Shown here in pieces: positions 22,321 to 38,625 of a DNA stretch of 64,000 nucleotides. The number at the start of each line of letters is the position of its first letter. The first letter of the stretch is position 1. Source of the DNA: Lathyrus oleraceus (Eukaryota; Streptophyta; Magnoliopsida; Fabales; Fabaceae); the NCBI RefSeq assembly GCF_024323335.1, contig NC_066581.1, positions 32,918,699-32,982,698 on the forward strand, in the 5' to 3' direction. A program made the position numbers and the translations under genes. The notes under the pieces are model-generated. The model ran no database searches and was not told the DNA's origin. It saw nothing but the letters and a program-made list of their open reading frames with translations.

Positions 22321-23591
22321 ATTCTGATGGATTTTGTCATTTGATCTAGCTTAGAGGTCAGCAAGGTTATCTCACCATTTAGATCATCTATGATTGTCAG
22401 ATGCTTCTTCTTCTCAGCTTCCAGCTCCTTGATAAGTTTCTTCTGCTTTTCTCCTTGTAGACACACTTCTGCACTTTTGACACATAACTCTTTATATGAA
22501 GCAGCAAGTTCATCAAATGTAAGTTCATCTCCACTTGAGTCATCATCAGAGGCACAGACACTAGTTAGTGCAGTGACATGTTTTGCAGATTCTCCTTCTG
22601 ATTCACTCTCAGAGTCTCCCTCAGACCAGGTGACAGATAGTCCCTTCTTTTGCATCTTGAGGAAGGTAGGACATTCATCTCTAATGTGTCCAAAACCTTC
22701 ACATCCATGAAACTGGATTCCCTTGCCTTGGTTGGACTTTTCTTCAGATTTTGATCTTCTACTGATGTCAGATGAAGTGTTCTTGACATTTGGTCTACCT
22801 TTTTTATCAATCTTCTTTATGAACTTGTTAAACTGTCTTCCAAGCATGGCTATAGCTTCTGATATACTTTCATCACCTCCAATATTTCCTTCTTCTGAAT
22901 CCTCTTCAGTATTTGATACAAAAGCTATGCTTTTGTTTTTCTTTTCAACATTCTCACACAAACCCATTTCAAAAGTTTGGAGAGAACCAATAAGCTCATC
23001 AACCTTCATATTACAGATATCTTGAGCCTCTTCTATAGCAGTAACCTTCATGACAAATCTCTTGGGCAATGATCTGAGAATCTTTCTTACAAGTTTTTCT
23101 TTAGACATTTTCTCTCCTAAGCCTCCAGAAGTGTTGGCAATTTCAAGAATATTCACGTGGAAGTCATGAATAGTCTCATCCTCTTTCATCCTCAGATTTT
23201 CAAACTTAGTAGTTAGCATATGGAGTTTAGACATCCTTACCTTGAAGGTACCTTCATGAGTTGTTTTGAGAGTATCCCAAACTTCTTTAGCCAGTTCACA
23301 GTGATTCACCAGTCTGAAAATGTTCTTATTTATCCCATTGAACAGTGCATTCAAGGCCTTAGAGTTTCAAAGGGCTAATGCCTCTTGCTCTTTGTCCCAC
23401 TCTTCTTCAGGAATTTGCATAATGATTCCATATTTACCTATCTTCGTTGGATGTTCCCATCCTTTGTTGACAGCTCTCCAAACCTTGCTATCTAGAGATC
23501 TCAAGAAGGCTATCATACGAGGTTTCCATTCATCATAGTTAGAACCATCCAGCATGGGTGGTCTATTTGAGAATCCTACATCCTTGTCCAT
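22317..23591 (-). pseudogene. Element A gag with one stop and a 3' frameshift
   Basis: Gag starts MDKDVGFSNRPPMLDGSNY at 23591, 58 bp after the PBS. Its first 74 codons end at an in-frame TGA near 23367 that relatives read as glycine, and the frame then continues (MNALFNGINKNIF). The capsid-like middle holds WDTLKTTHEGT and LRSLPKRFVMKV. The first zinc knuckle reads FHGCEGFGHIRDEC, so its first cysteine is replaced by phenylalanine (CHGC in element B). The C-terminus is acidic and then coiled-coil-like. Near 22320 one base is missing relative to element B, ending gag and shifting into the pol frame. This copy cannot make normal gag without recoding. Confidence 0.88.
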
Positions 23592-23647
23592 GGTACTAGA
23601 AAGTAACGTCCCTAGATCTCACCCAGAAATTAACAGGCAGGGTGCCT

Positions 23648-23659
23648 GCTCTGATGCCA
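23648..23659 (-). other. Primer binding site of element A
   Basis: TGGCATCAGAGC on the minus strand, two bases inside the 5' LTR, matches the plant initiator-Met tRNA 3' end with one mismatch (TGGTATCAGAGC in elements B and C). Confidence 0.85.
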
Positions 23660-23661
23660 AT

Positions 23662-25874
<2,213 letters not shown>

Positions 25875-26244
25875 TGTCGAATTGGGTCCGTTTATTATGC
25901 CCAATTGTTAACATGTCGAATTGGGTCTATTTATTATTCCCAATTGTTTAAGTTAGCTTGTGTAATGGACCAGTGTGTAAAAGCCCATTAGTTTATTATG
26001 TTAGTTTTCTTATAAATAACATACTAGTCTCTCATCATTGTATAATGCAAATCCTAATTTGGGTGAGAGAAGTTATTTTCTATTCTGTAACACTTGTAAT
26101 CTTGTTTCAAAGAGAAAGTAAATAATAACAATTTATAACCAATTTCATTGTGTTCTTATTATTTTCTTCTTTTCTACCCTTGTGGGTTTCTTACCGATCA
26201 AAAAACCAATTATACTTTGTAATTTCGGCATATTTTTCACAACA
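25875..26244 (+). repeat. Truncated copia LTR related to copia E
   Basis: It matches the copia E LTR from its middle to its end (TTTAAGTTAGCTTGTGTAATG, TAACACTTGTAATCTTGTTTC) and ends TTTTCACAACA. The start is missing. The first 85 bp hold a tandem duplication of a unit of about 40 bp beginning TGTCGAATTGGGTC. TATAAATA at 26011-26018 is the likely TATA box. Confidence 0.75.
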
Positions 26245-27110
26245 AAATCGATTATTTGTCTTCCTCCAAAAATAAATAATCAAATTCAGATAAAAAAATG
26301 AAAATTGAGTGCGCACTACTTTTATCCTCGAGTAGTCGAAAACAAGGTGTACACTTTGTCTAAATCGATTACTCGTCTTCCACAAATATGATTTTAATAA
26401 ATAAATGGATTAAAAAAGGAAAATTGGGTGCACACTCTTTTTATCCTTGAATAATTGAAAACTTGGTGTACACCTTGTTTAAACCAATTATTCGTCTTCC
26501 AAAAACAACTTCCACCAATCAAGCATACTTTTCCTCCTTAACACTGTCAAAAAATCTTTTCTTAAATAAATGATGTTTTATCCATTCCGACGCGACAAAC
26601 AAATTCCGTTTCATTCCGCCCATGCGCGACGTGCAAACAACGTTTAAGCACTCAAATGTGACTTAAACATCTTTCGCTAAAAACAACCAATCCCCAAATA
26701 TTTTCTACCTTGAACTACGTAGCTTTGGGTTCCCCGTCGCATTTGGGGATATGTAGGAGCCAGATTCAACGTCTCATCAAACACCCAAATAAATTTTTTT
26801 TGTCCTTTTTTCATTTTTTGTAAATATCTCACAATAATTCGAAAGGAATTCAAAAATACATTATGCTAACACTCATATTCACGTTGGTTACAATGGATGT
26901 GCGGGGTGTTAATACCTTTCCTGCACATAACCGACTTTCGAACTTGAATTTGATTGCGACGACCATATTTTTGTTCTCCAAAAGTTTTATCGACGTTTCT
27001 CTTAAAAAAACAAACTTCGGTAGCAACTTCATTGAATTTCGAGCATTTACTCGCTCTGGTATTTTATGCGTCGCGAAAGATCCCGATGGATGCCAACATC
27101 CACTAAAAAA
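26245..27110 (+). repeat. Tat/Ogre-type LTR remnant
   Basis: Marks of the clade are CTTGAACTACGTAGCTTTGGG with GGGGATATGTAGGAGCC (26710-26765) and GGGGTGTTAATACCTTTCCTGC (26903-26925) followed by CATAACCGACTTTCG. Two copies of a passage with GGTGTACACTTTGTCTAAA and CGTCTTCCA lie at 26345-26380 and 26465-26500. Boundaries are approximate, and the 117-codon ORF across the end is not a real gene. Confidence 0.6.
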
Positions 27111-28614
27111 GTATATATACAAAACGATCTTTCACTCAAAGCACTTCGCCATTATGGTCCTTATGCTTGAGGACTGTGAAAAATATGTTCTCTCGCCGAA
27201 AGAATATCATCCTTAGAGGTTTCGTAGTCGAGGGACTATGTACATTCTGGTGATTTGGGTCAGATTCGAACCCTGACTTAATATAACCTACCACGATTTA
27301 AGCCATCCATATGGCAGGACCAAACTAGGTGAACTTAAATGGGCAAAGACGAGCAGGTTGTCCCAAGATTAATATATCTAATTTCTCGTTAATACCTTTC
27401 TAACACACAAACAAAATATTCAAAGGACTCAGAGCATACAACGTCATATATAAACTAGCAACCATCATACTGGAAAGACATACACTTAGGTCATATATAA
27501 ACTAGCAACCATCACACTAGAAAGACATACATTTTCCATATGACTTATATTCATACAAATTCGCGCCTCATTAGCTCCGCACTAAAAGAGTTATTAGTTA
27601 GTGTACACAATGAATACATTTAAATTGGTATTTAGTTCTTTGTATAGATCTTATGATAGAATCGTCTTTGATAATTTAGAGATCCGGTTCGAATTTAAAA
27701 AATTAAATCTAATAAAATAGAACATAAAAAAAATAAAAATAAAATTGTATTTTATTAAAATTGTAAATAACATTAAAAACTATAAAAAAATTATGTATAA
27801 ATATTTTATATAGAATTGAGTATATTCAAATTGATTAAAAAAGGTCCATTGAATGGTTAATGCAAGGTTACCAATCAAGTGCTTAATTTAATGAACAACA
27901 CAAGATTAATATTGAAAAATATGAGAAAAACTATGAACATCTCACAATTACTACTGGATCAATTATAACTGTTTCAACTCATATTAATAAAAATAAATAA
28001 ATTTAAAATTATATTTTAAAAATATCTTAAAATTTTGATACACTGTGTTAAGAATCTCAATATTATATCTTTACAAATAATATCTCATGCTAGACTAACC
28101 CAAGCTAGGTTTCTCAAAATTATTTTAAATCTAATAATTTAACTAACTAACTAATTTAGTGTCTATTTAAATTGTAATGATTTAACTAAAAATAATACTA
28201 AATTTATTGACTTTTTAATATATTATTTTAAAATAAAATTTAATAATATATCTTTCTATAAATAAAAACAATACTACATAAAATAATAGATTATAGTTCA
28301 TAATAAATTTAAAATTTCTTAAAAAAACATAAACTAACATATTGTATTTCATAATAAAAACATTGATAATAAATCGAAACTTTCTTTAAGAAAAATGAAA
28401 GGATAAGTATGGGCTGATGGTAGAAGATTCCCATTGTCGGTAGAAGATAAGGTGCAGTTATTTCGGATGCTTCTCAGATTTTCTACTTTTTAAAATACAA
28501 ATATATATTATTGATGAAGAAATATTTTTAAAATTATTTTATAACATAAAATATTTTATATACGGGTTAATAACTTACTTTATTTATAATTAATTAATCG
28601 CTTTCACAAATTTA
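27111..28614. other. AT-rich spacer upstream of the acyltransferase gene
   Basis: I see no gene or recognisable element. A 47-bp tandem duplication (starts at 27443 and 27490, with CATATATAAACTAGCAACC) is the only local structure. From 27600 the sequence is very AT-rich, as expected of plant 5' flanking DNA. Confidence 0.6.
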
Positions 28615-28628
28615 TTAATCAAAATATA

Positions 28629-28636
28629 TATATAAA
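28629..28636 (+). promoter_or_regulatory. Probable TATA box of the acyltransferase gene
   Basis: TATATAAA lies 79 bp before the start codon at 28715. This leaves room for a leader of about 50 nt. Confidence 0.5.
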
Positions 28637-28714
28637 CTCTTTTTGTAAGGAGGCTTACGTCGAAGTGACACAAACATTCTGATATTTTTCTTTTCTTCTT
28701 TCCAATAAGATAAC

Positions 28715-30721
<2,007 letters not shown>

Positions 30722-30949
30722 TGGGTATTTTTTTTAATGGTGGTTTCTTGAGGGTGAAGCTCAACGGTATTTTATTGCTTTGATTTTTTTTTGTATTGCT
30801 TGATTTTTGGTTGGTTTTATATGTTTTTTTTCTAGCGTTTTATTTTTGTGTTTTTTTCTGTATTATTTATTAGTTTTTGTGGTATTCCCTTGGTAGCTTT
30901 TATTTTTAATGAAAAATAATATATTAATATCAAAGTGAAAAATATTAAA
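30722..30949. other. 3' flank of the acyltransferase gene
   Basis: T-rich sequence without coding content, the likely 3' untranslated region and polyadenylation area. AATGAAAAATAATA at 30909 is a loose poly(A)-signal candidate. Confidence 0.4.
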
Positions 30950-31960
30950 ATATAAATAAAAATAATGTGCTTACAAGACTAGGAAGGATAAAAATAAAAA
31001 GATCAACAAAAAGAAAACTCCACAATTAGTTGAATAATAAAGAAAAACAAAAAAAACAAAAAAAGGGTCCCATCAGCTAAAGAACAACCCCTTATGATTC
31101 AAGTTAGAGAGTTCTTACCATCACCACCATCAATAAATCAAAATCCACTTGAGAACAACAAAAAACACAAACCAAAAACATGTCTCAGGAGCAAGGCAAA
31201 CACTAGATCCATTATTGGTTAATAGAGAAGATATTGTTCTGAAGTCAATATGAAAACGTGCATGAGTTCACTACCGGTCTACTTAAATATCATTTTTAGG
31301 CCAAAAAATATCCTTCTCTCTCACCTCTTTCACAGTTTTGATAACACCACTAAAGACTATATCATTACGGGCTCTCCATATGGTCTAGACTACATCATGC
31401 TTGATCATAACAAAATCACTCTTATACTTGGCTACCACATAAAGAAAGGAAATACTAAAAAATAAGTATGTGGTCGCAAGGAAGAACCACCTACCAACCT
31501 AACCATTAGAAGATTGTATACCACAAAAATACTGCTAACTCATAAGTAACAAAAATATGAGAAGCCGACTCAATTGAATCCCCACAAAAAGGGAAAGATA
31601 GCTAATCACCCTTTTTATCCAAGTTCTCTCTATAGGAAAATCTATCTTGAAGAGGCTTCTAGGAGAATACTATTACTTTAGGGGAACCATGTTGTTTCAT
31701 TTTAGGGGAAAGATCAAGTTCTCGATTATAGGAGATGGAGAAGAATCAACAAACTGAACATGATAGATAGAGATAATGGAGAAAAAACCATCTCTTGTAT
31801 GCTTCCAACTCCATTTATCTCTATCCTAAGAGAGAATAACACCTTTTAGCAGAGAGAATATTTTCAAACACATGTACCTCTCTAAGAAAGAAAGGTCTCC
31901 TCCACATATGATCGCAAATTAGATCCCCATTTCCCACCTGATCGATCTCTTTTACCATCC
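30950..31960 (-). pseudogene. LINE-type (non-LTR) reverse transcriptase C-terminal remnant
   Basis: On the minus strand broken frames read CGDSIESASHIFVTYELAVFL (about 31500-31610) and TIWRARNDIVFSG (about 31350-31390). These resemble the zinc-binding domain after the reverse transcriptase of plant LINEs, where CxxC, ESxxHLF and IWxxRN are typical. Stops are frequent and neither end is definable. The RT core itself is not recognisable here, so the call rests on these two blocks. Confidence 0.5.
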
Positions 31961-32029
31961 CATAAAGTTTTTAGTTTTTTATGAATGTGACAAGAATATT
32001 TTACTAATTACTTATTGAAGAAGAAATAT

Positions 32030-32945
32030 TATAAAGCTCTATTTATAATCCATAAATATGTTGATGCAAAAAATTTCGAAAAGGTTAGTGATGTTGAATC
32101 AACGAAAGAAGCATGGGAAATTCTGGAAAAATCATTTGGAGGCGCTAGGTGAAACAAATGAGATTACAAACTCACAAAAGAACGTATGAATTTATTTAGA
32201 TGGAAGACAATGAAAGCATAACTGATTTTTTCACTAGGGTTAAGAAACTGATGAATCAAATCAAAGTATGTGGAGAAGTGTTGACATCAAGATCAATTGT
32301 TTCAAAGATCTTGAGTTTATTGGCTCCAAAGTTCGACCACGGGGTAGTAGCCATAGAAAAGTTGAAAGACTTATCAACATTTACAAAGGAAAAGCTTCAA
32401 GGGACGCTTGAATCTCATGAACAAAGAATGGCTGAAAGAGTTGCAGACAAGTCGAAGAGTGATATGGCTTTGCAGGAACAATCAGCAAGAGAAACAAAAG
32501 GTAAAAGGGAAGTGGTTTGACAACAAAGGTAGATGAGCCTACAATAATCGACTTGTCGAAATCAGCAAGAAAGAGGTTGGTAGAATTAGAGAAAGCTCTC
32601 ATACCAAAGCAACCAAAGAGGTGGTGTTGTAGGTAGAGGAAGAGGCAGTGGTTGAAAACCTGACAAAAGTCGTCGTCAATGTTTAAATTGTCATTAGTAT
32701 GGTCATTACTCTAGTGATTGTCCTAAAAAACAAAAGAATCAAGATAATGGTGCAAAGTTTACAAATTATGATGAAAAGGAGATGTTACTGATGGTTACAA
32801 CATGAGATGAAGAAAGATTCTAAGACCAATGATATGTGGACTCAGGATGCTCATCACACATGATTGCAGCAGAAGGTATTCGTGATGTTCTGATTATGAG
32901 GAAAGATAGGAAAAGGTCAGTAACTTCCAACGTACTGTACATACC
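32030..32945 (+). pseudogene. Copia D: gag and protease start of a Ty1/copia element
   Basis: Frames read KEAWEILEKSFGGA, then MEDNESITDFFTRVKKLMNQI (open at 32200-32520), then a zinc knuckle CLNCH-stop-YGHYSSDC at about 32678-32725 and the protease active site YVDSGCSSHM at about 32835-32864. The last readable part, SNVLYIPVV, is cut at 32945 by the Ogre/Tat LTR. A stop inside the knuckle and several frameshifts make it non-functional. No 5' LTR was recognised before 32030. The rest of the element would lie beyond the inserted stack, outside the window. Confidence 0.82.
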
Positions 32946-33399
32946 TGTAGTGGTAAAAAATTTGAGATTAAGTTATTGATTAACTTAACTCATAAAACAA
33001 GAGTCGCCATCGCGCTTTTATTATTTCCAAAGGAAAGGGAAAAAGAACGAACACAACCCAAAGAAGTTTTAAAACAAAACTAATAAAAAGAGATAAGGGT
33101 ATGGGGGTTGGTTAGGCAAAGGGAAGGTATTATCACCCTAAACATCTATAGTACTCTATAGGAACCTCTTTAAAAATTTGTGCATTTTGGCTTAAAAATG
33201 GCGTTGTTTACAAAAGATTGGGGACATGAGAAGAGAAATGTTTTTTTTATAATTTTTGTGTTTGCCAAGACTTTTTTAGTCTTATGCCTACGTACTGATG
33301 AAGTGCAATGTAGGATCTAAACCTCGTAGTTCTTGGTAAAAATAACAAAGATGTTTGTTTTTATTCATTTTTAATGAAAAGACATTTTGTCATTTTAAG

Positions 33400-34570
33400 C
33401 AGAATACTCAACTAATCACCCACAAGTATGAGAACTTTACATCACCATAGACAAGGGATCCAACTTGGATAAGATCAACAAGCATGCCACTAGCTCTCTT
33501 GAGTGGAAAAGAATTATCATCAATACTATGGGGATAGAAGAATTACATCTCAACTATGGAAATGACTCATGTCTAAACTTTGAGAAAAAATTTAAAAGAA
33601 AGAGGGCACAAAATAGTTTGAATGAGTTATGTATTATTTAGTCTTTTAAAATTGGGTTTGAATATTCTTAAGATGTATTAGCATTTATTAAGAAAAATAT
33701 TTTGAAAATCACTTAACAAAAGTTAAGGTTTATTAAGAAAGTGGTTCATGTTGGAAAACAAGAAAGTTTTGAAAAGAGAAAGAGGAGATTTTGAAAATCA
33801 GAGAATGAGATGAGGAGAAGAGACTATCCTAGAGCATAAATTAAAATCTAGAGAAGAAAGATCTAACCAAGAGATAGAAAACTTTATGAAATAAGTCAAG
33901 CAAGAATTCCTTCCTTTGAATTAAGCCTTAAGCAAGCCAAATAAATAAAGAATAAACCATGTATCAGATGAAACCAGGATAACCAAGTCAAGTCTTCAAA
34001 AGAAGTCCAAAGTCTAAAGTGCCAGATGAATCCCAAAGTCTCAAATTATAATCTCCCAAAGCATGGGTCAAGATCCTAGATCTAAGTCCATAACTCCACA
34101 ACAATCCTAAGGATAGTAACCTCAAGTCCATGAATCCAGAGAACCAAAATTTTGTGGGATTTTTCCTTTATTAATGTATTTTTAAAAAAAGAAGTCCAAA
34201 TGGACAAAGCAAAAAGAGCATAAACATAAACAAATGTCCAAGTGGACAAAGAGCAAACATGATATGAGATGCTAAAATAAAAGCGTAAAGTAAATAACAA
34301 GAAATAAAGAGCATAAGATAAATGACATTAAAGTAAGGTTAATGCAATAAAATATTAGTTGGTGATCAAAAAGAGAAATATGATTCATCATTTTTTGGAG
34401 AACACTAAAATATTCACCCATAAGTATGAAAATATGGACCTTTACATCACCATGAGAATGGCTCCAACTTGGGTAAAATAAAAAAAATATGCCATTATCT
34501 CTCACAGGTGAAAAGGAAACAATATTTTTCACACAATACCATGAGGAGTAGGAAACAATACTTTTCAAAC
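33400..34570. repeat. Diverged internal duplication in the Ogre/Tat LTR
   Basis: A passage of about 160 bp (CACCCACAAGTATGAG..., TTTACATCACCAT, CCAACTTGG) at about 33410-33570 recurs at about 34395-34560 with many differences. The spacing is near 980 bp. Confidence 0.55.
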
Positions 34571-36288
34571 AATGTGACTTGCTTTTAGATTCGGGACAAA
34601 TTTAGCGCCATGTTAAGCAATCGTAATTCGAATTATGTAAAAGTCACAACTATCTGAGGTCGGTCACTAATAATGTTTGTGTTAGTACATGCTAGACAAA
34701 TGATATGTAAATCATTCTCCTAAATCTATGCCACACAAAAAAGAAAAGAGAATTGATCAAGCACAAAGGCTAGGAGAGTGGTCCATTACATCAATTAATA
34801 CTTCATAGTACTTAGGAAAAACATATACAACAATCCAAAATAACTTAAATGATCCATGATCAAATAAGAGGTAGATTTGAATTAACGAAAGTTCATCAAG
34901 TACTAATCCACACATCATGAACAAGATGAACACAAACCATCTAATTGAGCAAGAGGAAAAGAAAGAGATGAAGAAGAAGAAGACAAGAGAGATCACACCT
35001 AAATTGGATCAAATGCTTGATAAAATCATCATCAAAATCAATCATCTATTTTGGTGGATTAGGGTTTTCACCCCATCAACACCCAAGATCCATTGAGTTT
35101 GATGAGACCTATGATCAAATCAACTAAGATCCAAGGCCAATAGAAGTCAACAAAGGTCAAACAAGCATAAAAATGTAAAAGGATAAAATAAAATGCATTA
35201 AAAATGTTTTTAAAATGAATTTTAAAAGGGAAATAAAATAGAAACTCCATAAAGCCCTTAAAAACACCAAATAAATAGCCAAGAAAATTATAAAAGGTTG
35301 GAAATAGAATAAGAAGCATAAAATAAAATTTTCAGAATTTTAAAATGCATAGAAGTATTTTTAAACCAATCAAAACAAAGGAAAAAAGAGAAAATTCATC
35401 AAAATAGAAAATCAAGAAAATAAAATGTTGAAAAATAAAAATAAGATGAAGAAAAATAAAATAAAATTTTAGAAATTATTTTGGTATTTTTTGGATGCAA
35501 AATGAATTTTCTATGAATTTGAAAGTAAAAAGCAATTTAAAATGAAAAAAGAAAAAGAAATAAAAAAAAAAAAAAACACAGAGCGTTGGATCTGGCCTCA
35601 TTAGTTGATGTGGTAGATCCAACAATCCTCAGGCTAGGGTGCACGATGGAAATTAGCAAAAATGAAACACGAGATCTAATTCAAAATGGACCAATCATAA
35701 CATTTCAAATTACCAACGTGTATGGCCAAACTCAGATGACCTGAAACACTCTGGTCATCTTCCCCAATGATCCCTCACCGGAGTTTCATCGTTTGGTAAA
35801 TTCAGAACACGAGACTAACACCAATGTGATCGCCTCATCGTCACGAATTTGACCTCATGCTCAAAATTCATTTATCTAAACTGAGCATGGAGAATTTCAA
35901 AGAAGTTCCAGAAGCAAGCAAGCCACAAAAAATAAAATTAAATGATGAAAACGATCAATCAACACCAGATAAGTTAGGGGAAAGCATCAGAGAATGAAGG
36001 ACTATATTGTGGTAACTTGTTTGAGTTCAAATGATGCTCAGAACTACCTTGTACAAATGGTAATCAGAAGTTGATGAAGCTTGATCTGGTCAGGGCACTT
36101 CAGAAGGTGTTAGAGCTTAGGAATTTTTGCAAAAGCTTCAAGAAGACTGGAGATGCTAATGGAATCAAGAAATTGGATTGAAACAAGCTGAATTCAAAAC
36201 ACGATAGTTCAATGTTTTGGAAAATTTTCAGAGTGAAGCAGGGATTTCTTGGCTCTCAAAAGCTTGGAAATGAATGAAACATGTTGCT

Positions 36289-36298
36289 CTATTTATAG
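36289..36298 (-). promoter_or_regulatory. TATA box of the Ogre/Tat LTR
   Basis: CTATAAATAG on the minus strand, about 1.42 kb from the LTR start, is a canonical plant TATA box. The plus-strand relative has TATAAATT at the equivalent place (61281). Confidence 0.6.
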
Positions 36299-37718
36299 GG
36301 AATGTCTTGGGATCCAAATATGTGTGGAATGAAGCTCAATTCGTGCAAAACGAATTTGATCATGATGTCAGAAAAGTGTGACTTCCAATTCATCAAAACT
36401 CAGCCAAATAATGCTTTTTAATAGTCAATTAACTTTTGGAGACTTTGTTAAATATGTTTAGGTCCAAAAAACATGGTATTTTGGCTTGAAATTGAGATTA
36501 GTGTAGTTCAAAATTCAGATCATGGTGATTTCTTTAGTTCCAAGTCACCATGTTCAACACAATGGGGCATCTTGCTCATGAGGCTTTTTGATCCCATTCT
36601 TTTTGCAATGTGTTGACATAATATCAAAGATTAAAATGTACCAAGAAAGGTTGCATTTGGATGCTTGAGCACTAAGTTATGGAATGTTGAAGTTGGCACA
36701 AAAATCTGGTAATGTAATTTAGAAAATTCTAAGTCCCAAATGGATGAAAATGACTTGTAATGTTTTAAAGAATTCCATGGCCTTCCAAGCATAATTTGAC
36801 TTTGATCCTTGAAGAAACCTTGTAGAGGGCATCATAAATAATATTGTGAAAAAAGAATCAGCCTCAAATGTTGAAAGTTGAATAAGTTATAATCTTTAAA
36901 AGTTGAGTAAAAGTCACTTGAAAATAGGTTGAATTTCACTAAGTCCACAAATGACATATAATGTCTTCAAACTTTTGATGATCCTCCAAGCATAATTGGC
37001 TCTTGTCATGTTAAGAGAAGTTGTAGAGGATATTGAGAAGAGTCGTATTCAAAAAGAAGCATTCAAAAATATTTAGAATTGAAGGAGTTATGATCCTTTG
37101 AACTTTGACTTCAAATGTTGACTTTTGGGGTCAAACCTCTTGGAATGAACTTTTATACTTAGACTTTTATTGCATTTCAAGGTATATGGATGATCATATG
37201 AACTCAAAATAAGGTGTCCTTGAATTTATTTTGATTGAGTTGCTCAAAGTTTGAGGTAACTTATTGAAGAAGGCATGAAAATGAACACATGAACCTTGGA
37301 ATTTTCTTGAGAAAATAAGCAACAAAACTTTGAGATGCTCTTGATCAAAATGAGATTGAAAGGTGCTCCAGAACCTTAGAGACCATGTTTTTGAGAAATA
37401 TCCCCCTTGAGAACCAATGACTGACCATAATTTTCTGAGGAATAAAAGAAAACCTAGCTGAGGAGCCATGCTTGATGCTCTTGATGAAAAGCCCTACCTT
37501 GCACAATAAACTTAAAGAAAACAAAACATATTTTTGTTATTTTAATTGGTAGTTAGATAATAAATGAACATATAAACACAAAGGTAAAACACCAACAAAT
37601 ATGTGCTTGATGATTTTCGCAAAAAGCAAACCCAAAGATGAGAGGGGATGTCATCTTGTTTGTATGCAAGGATGCAAATGATATGTGGGATCTTAGGGTT
37701 AAAATTTCGGGTATGACA

Positions 37719-37734
37719 AATTCCCCTATTTAAG
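37719..37734 (-). other. Polypurine tract of the Ogre/Tat element
   Basis: TTAAATAGGGGAATT on the minus strand lies directly before TGTCATACCC of the 3' LTR. This fixes the orientation. Confidence 0.65.
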
Positions 37735-38154
37735 TTTCTTCAATTCTGAGATATGAAGATTGAGATCTTCGTCTCGACGAGATTGAGGAGAATTAAATAC
37801 AGAAAACCCAATATTTGGCCTAAGATACTGTAAAAATGCTTATGATATAATATGAATGCAGACAAGGATCTATGTGGGGAACGTAGCGCCATGAGACAAA
37901 GAACTATTGGAGAAACGAGGAGATTGAAATTCTACAGGGGAAATGGATTCCAAAGGGGGAAAACCCAATTTAGTACAAACAGAGTTCCACAGTTGAACGA
38001 CTCGACTCAGGAATAACTATTGTATTGGAAAGAAACCAATACATAGTTATAAAACAAACGAACCAAAGGCCCAACAAGGGACGACTTATCAAGGCAAGAC
38101 TCCTCCGGCAAAAATATAAATCAAAGGGGATATACGACTCTACTAGGGGGAAAT

Positions 38155-38625
38155 TATCTAAATATCAACCAAGTAATAGCTTAACAAAGGTAATAAGCTT
38201 TGAAAGGAAAGATTACCATCTACCAACCAAGTGATAGCTTAACAAAGGTAACCAACCAAGGTAATATGAGAATTACCTAACTATCATCCAAGTGATATCT
38301 TAACAAAGGTAGCCTCCCAAAGGCAAGAGAAATATTACCAAACTATCAGCCAAGTGATAGCTTAACAAAGAAAATAAGCTTGAAAGGAAAGGTTGCCAAC
38401 TACCATCCAAGTGATACCTTAACAAAGGTAATAAGCTTGAAAGAAAATATTACAACTACCAGCCAAGTGATAGCTTAAGAAAGGTAACCAACCAAGGTAA
38501 GAGGAAAATTACCTAACTATCAGCCAAGTGATAACTTACTAAAAGGTAACCACCTAAATGTAAGAGAAATATTACCTAACTATCAACCATGTGATACATT
38601 AACAAAGGTAATAAGCTCAAGGGAC
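38155..38625 (-). repeat. Tandem array of about 60-bp units in the Ogre 3' UTR
   Basis: Eight diverged units start near 38166, 38224, 38285, 38348, 38404, 38461, 38521 and 38584, each with CCAAGTGATAGCTTAACAAAGG or a variant. Spacing is 56-63 bp. Tandem arrays in the 3' untranslated region of Ogre/Tat elements are known seeds of plant satellite DNA. Confidence 0.88.

Larger units (their letters stand above)
32946..37718 (-). repeat. 3' LTR of the Ogre/Tat element (4773 bp)
   Basis: On the minus strand it starts TGTCATACCCGAAATTTTAACC and ends TTTTTTACCACTACA. It contains GGTGATAATACCTTCCC (33125-33141 region) and GATGGCGACTCTTG, clade marks of Ogre/Tat. ATACC precedes it at 32941. It is the same family as the plus-strand LTR at 59767 and the end piece at 59546. 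Short ORFs inside are noise. Confidence 0.87.

Noticed and set aside
26863..27216. 117-codon ORF
   Set aside because: It spans the conserved noncoding end of a Tat/Ogre LTR and its junction.
34082..37469. ORFs of 70-98 codons on the minus strand
   Set aside because: AT-rich LTR sequence. Hydrophobic translations come from T-rich codons, with no family match recognised.
38155..38625. Possible CRISPR-like array (regular repeats of about 60 bp)
   Set aside because: Units are contiguous and diverged with no unique spacers. It is a eukaryotic tandem repeat in an Ogre 3' UTR.
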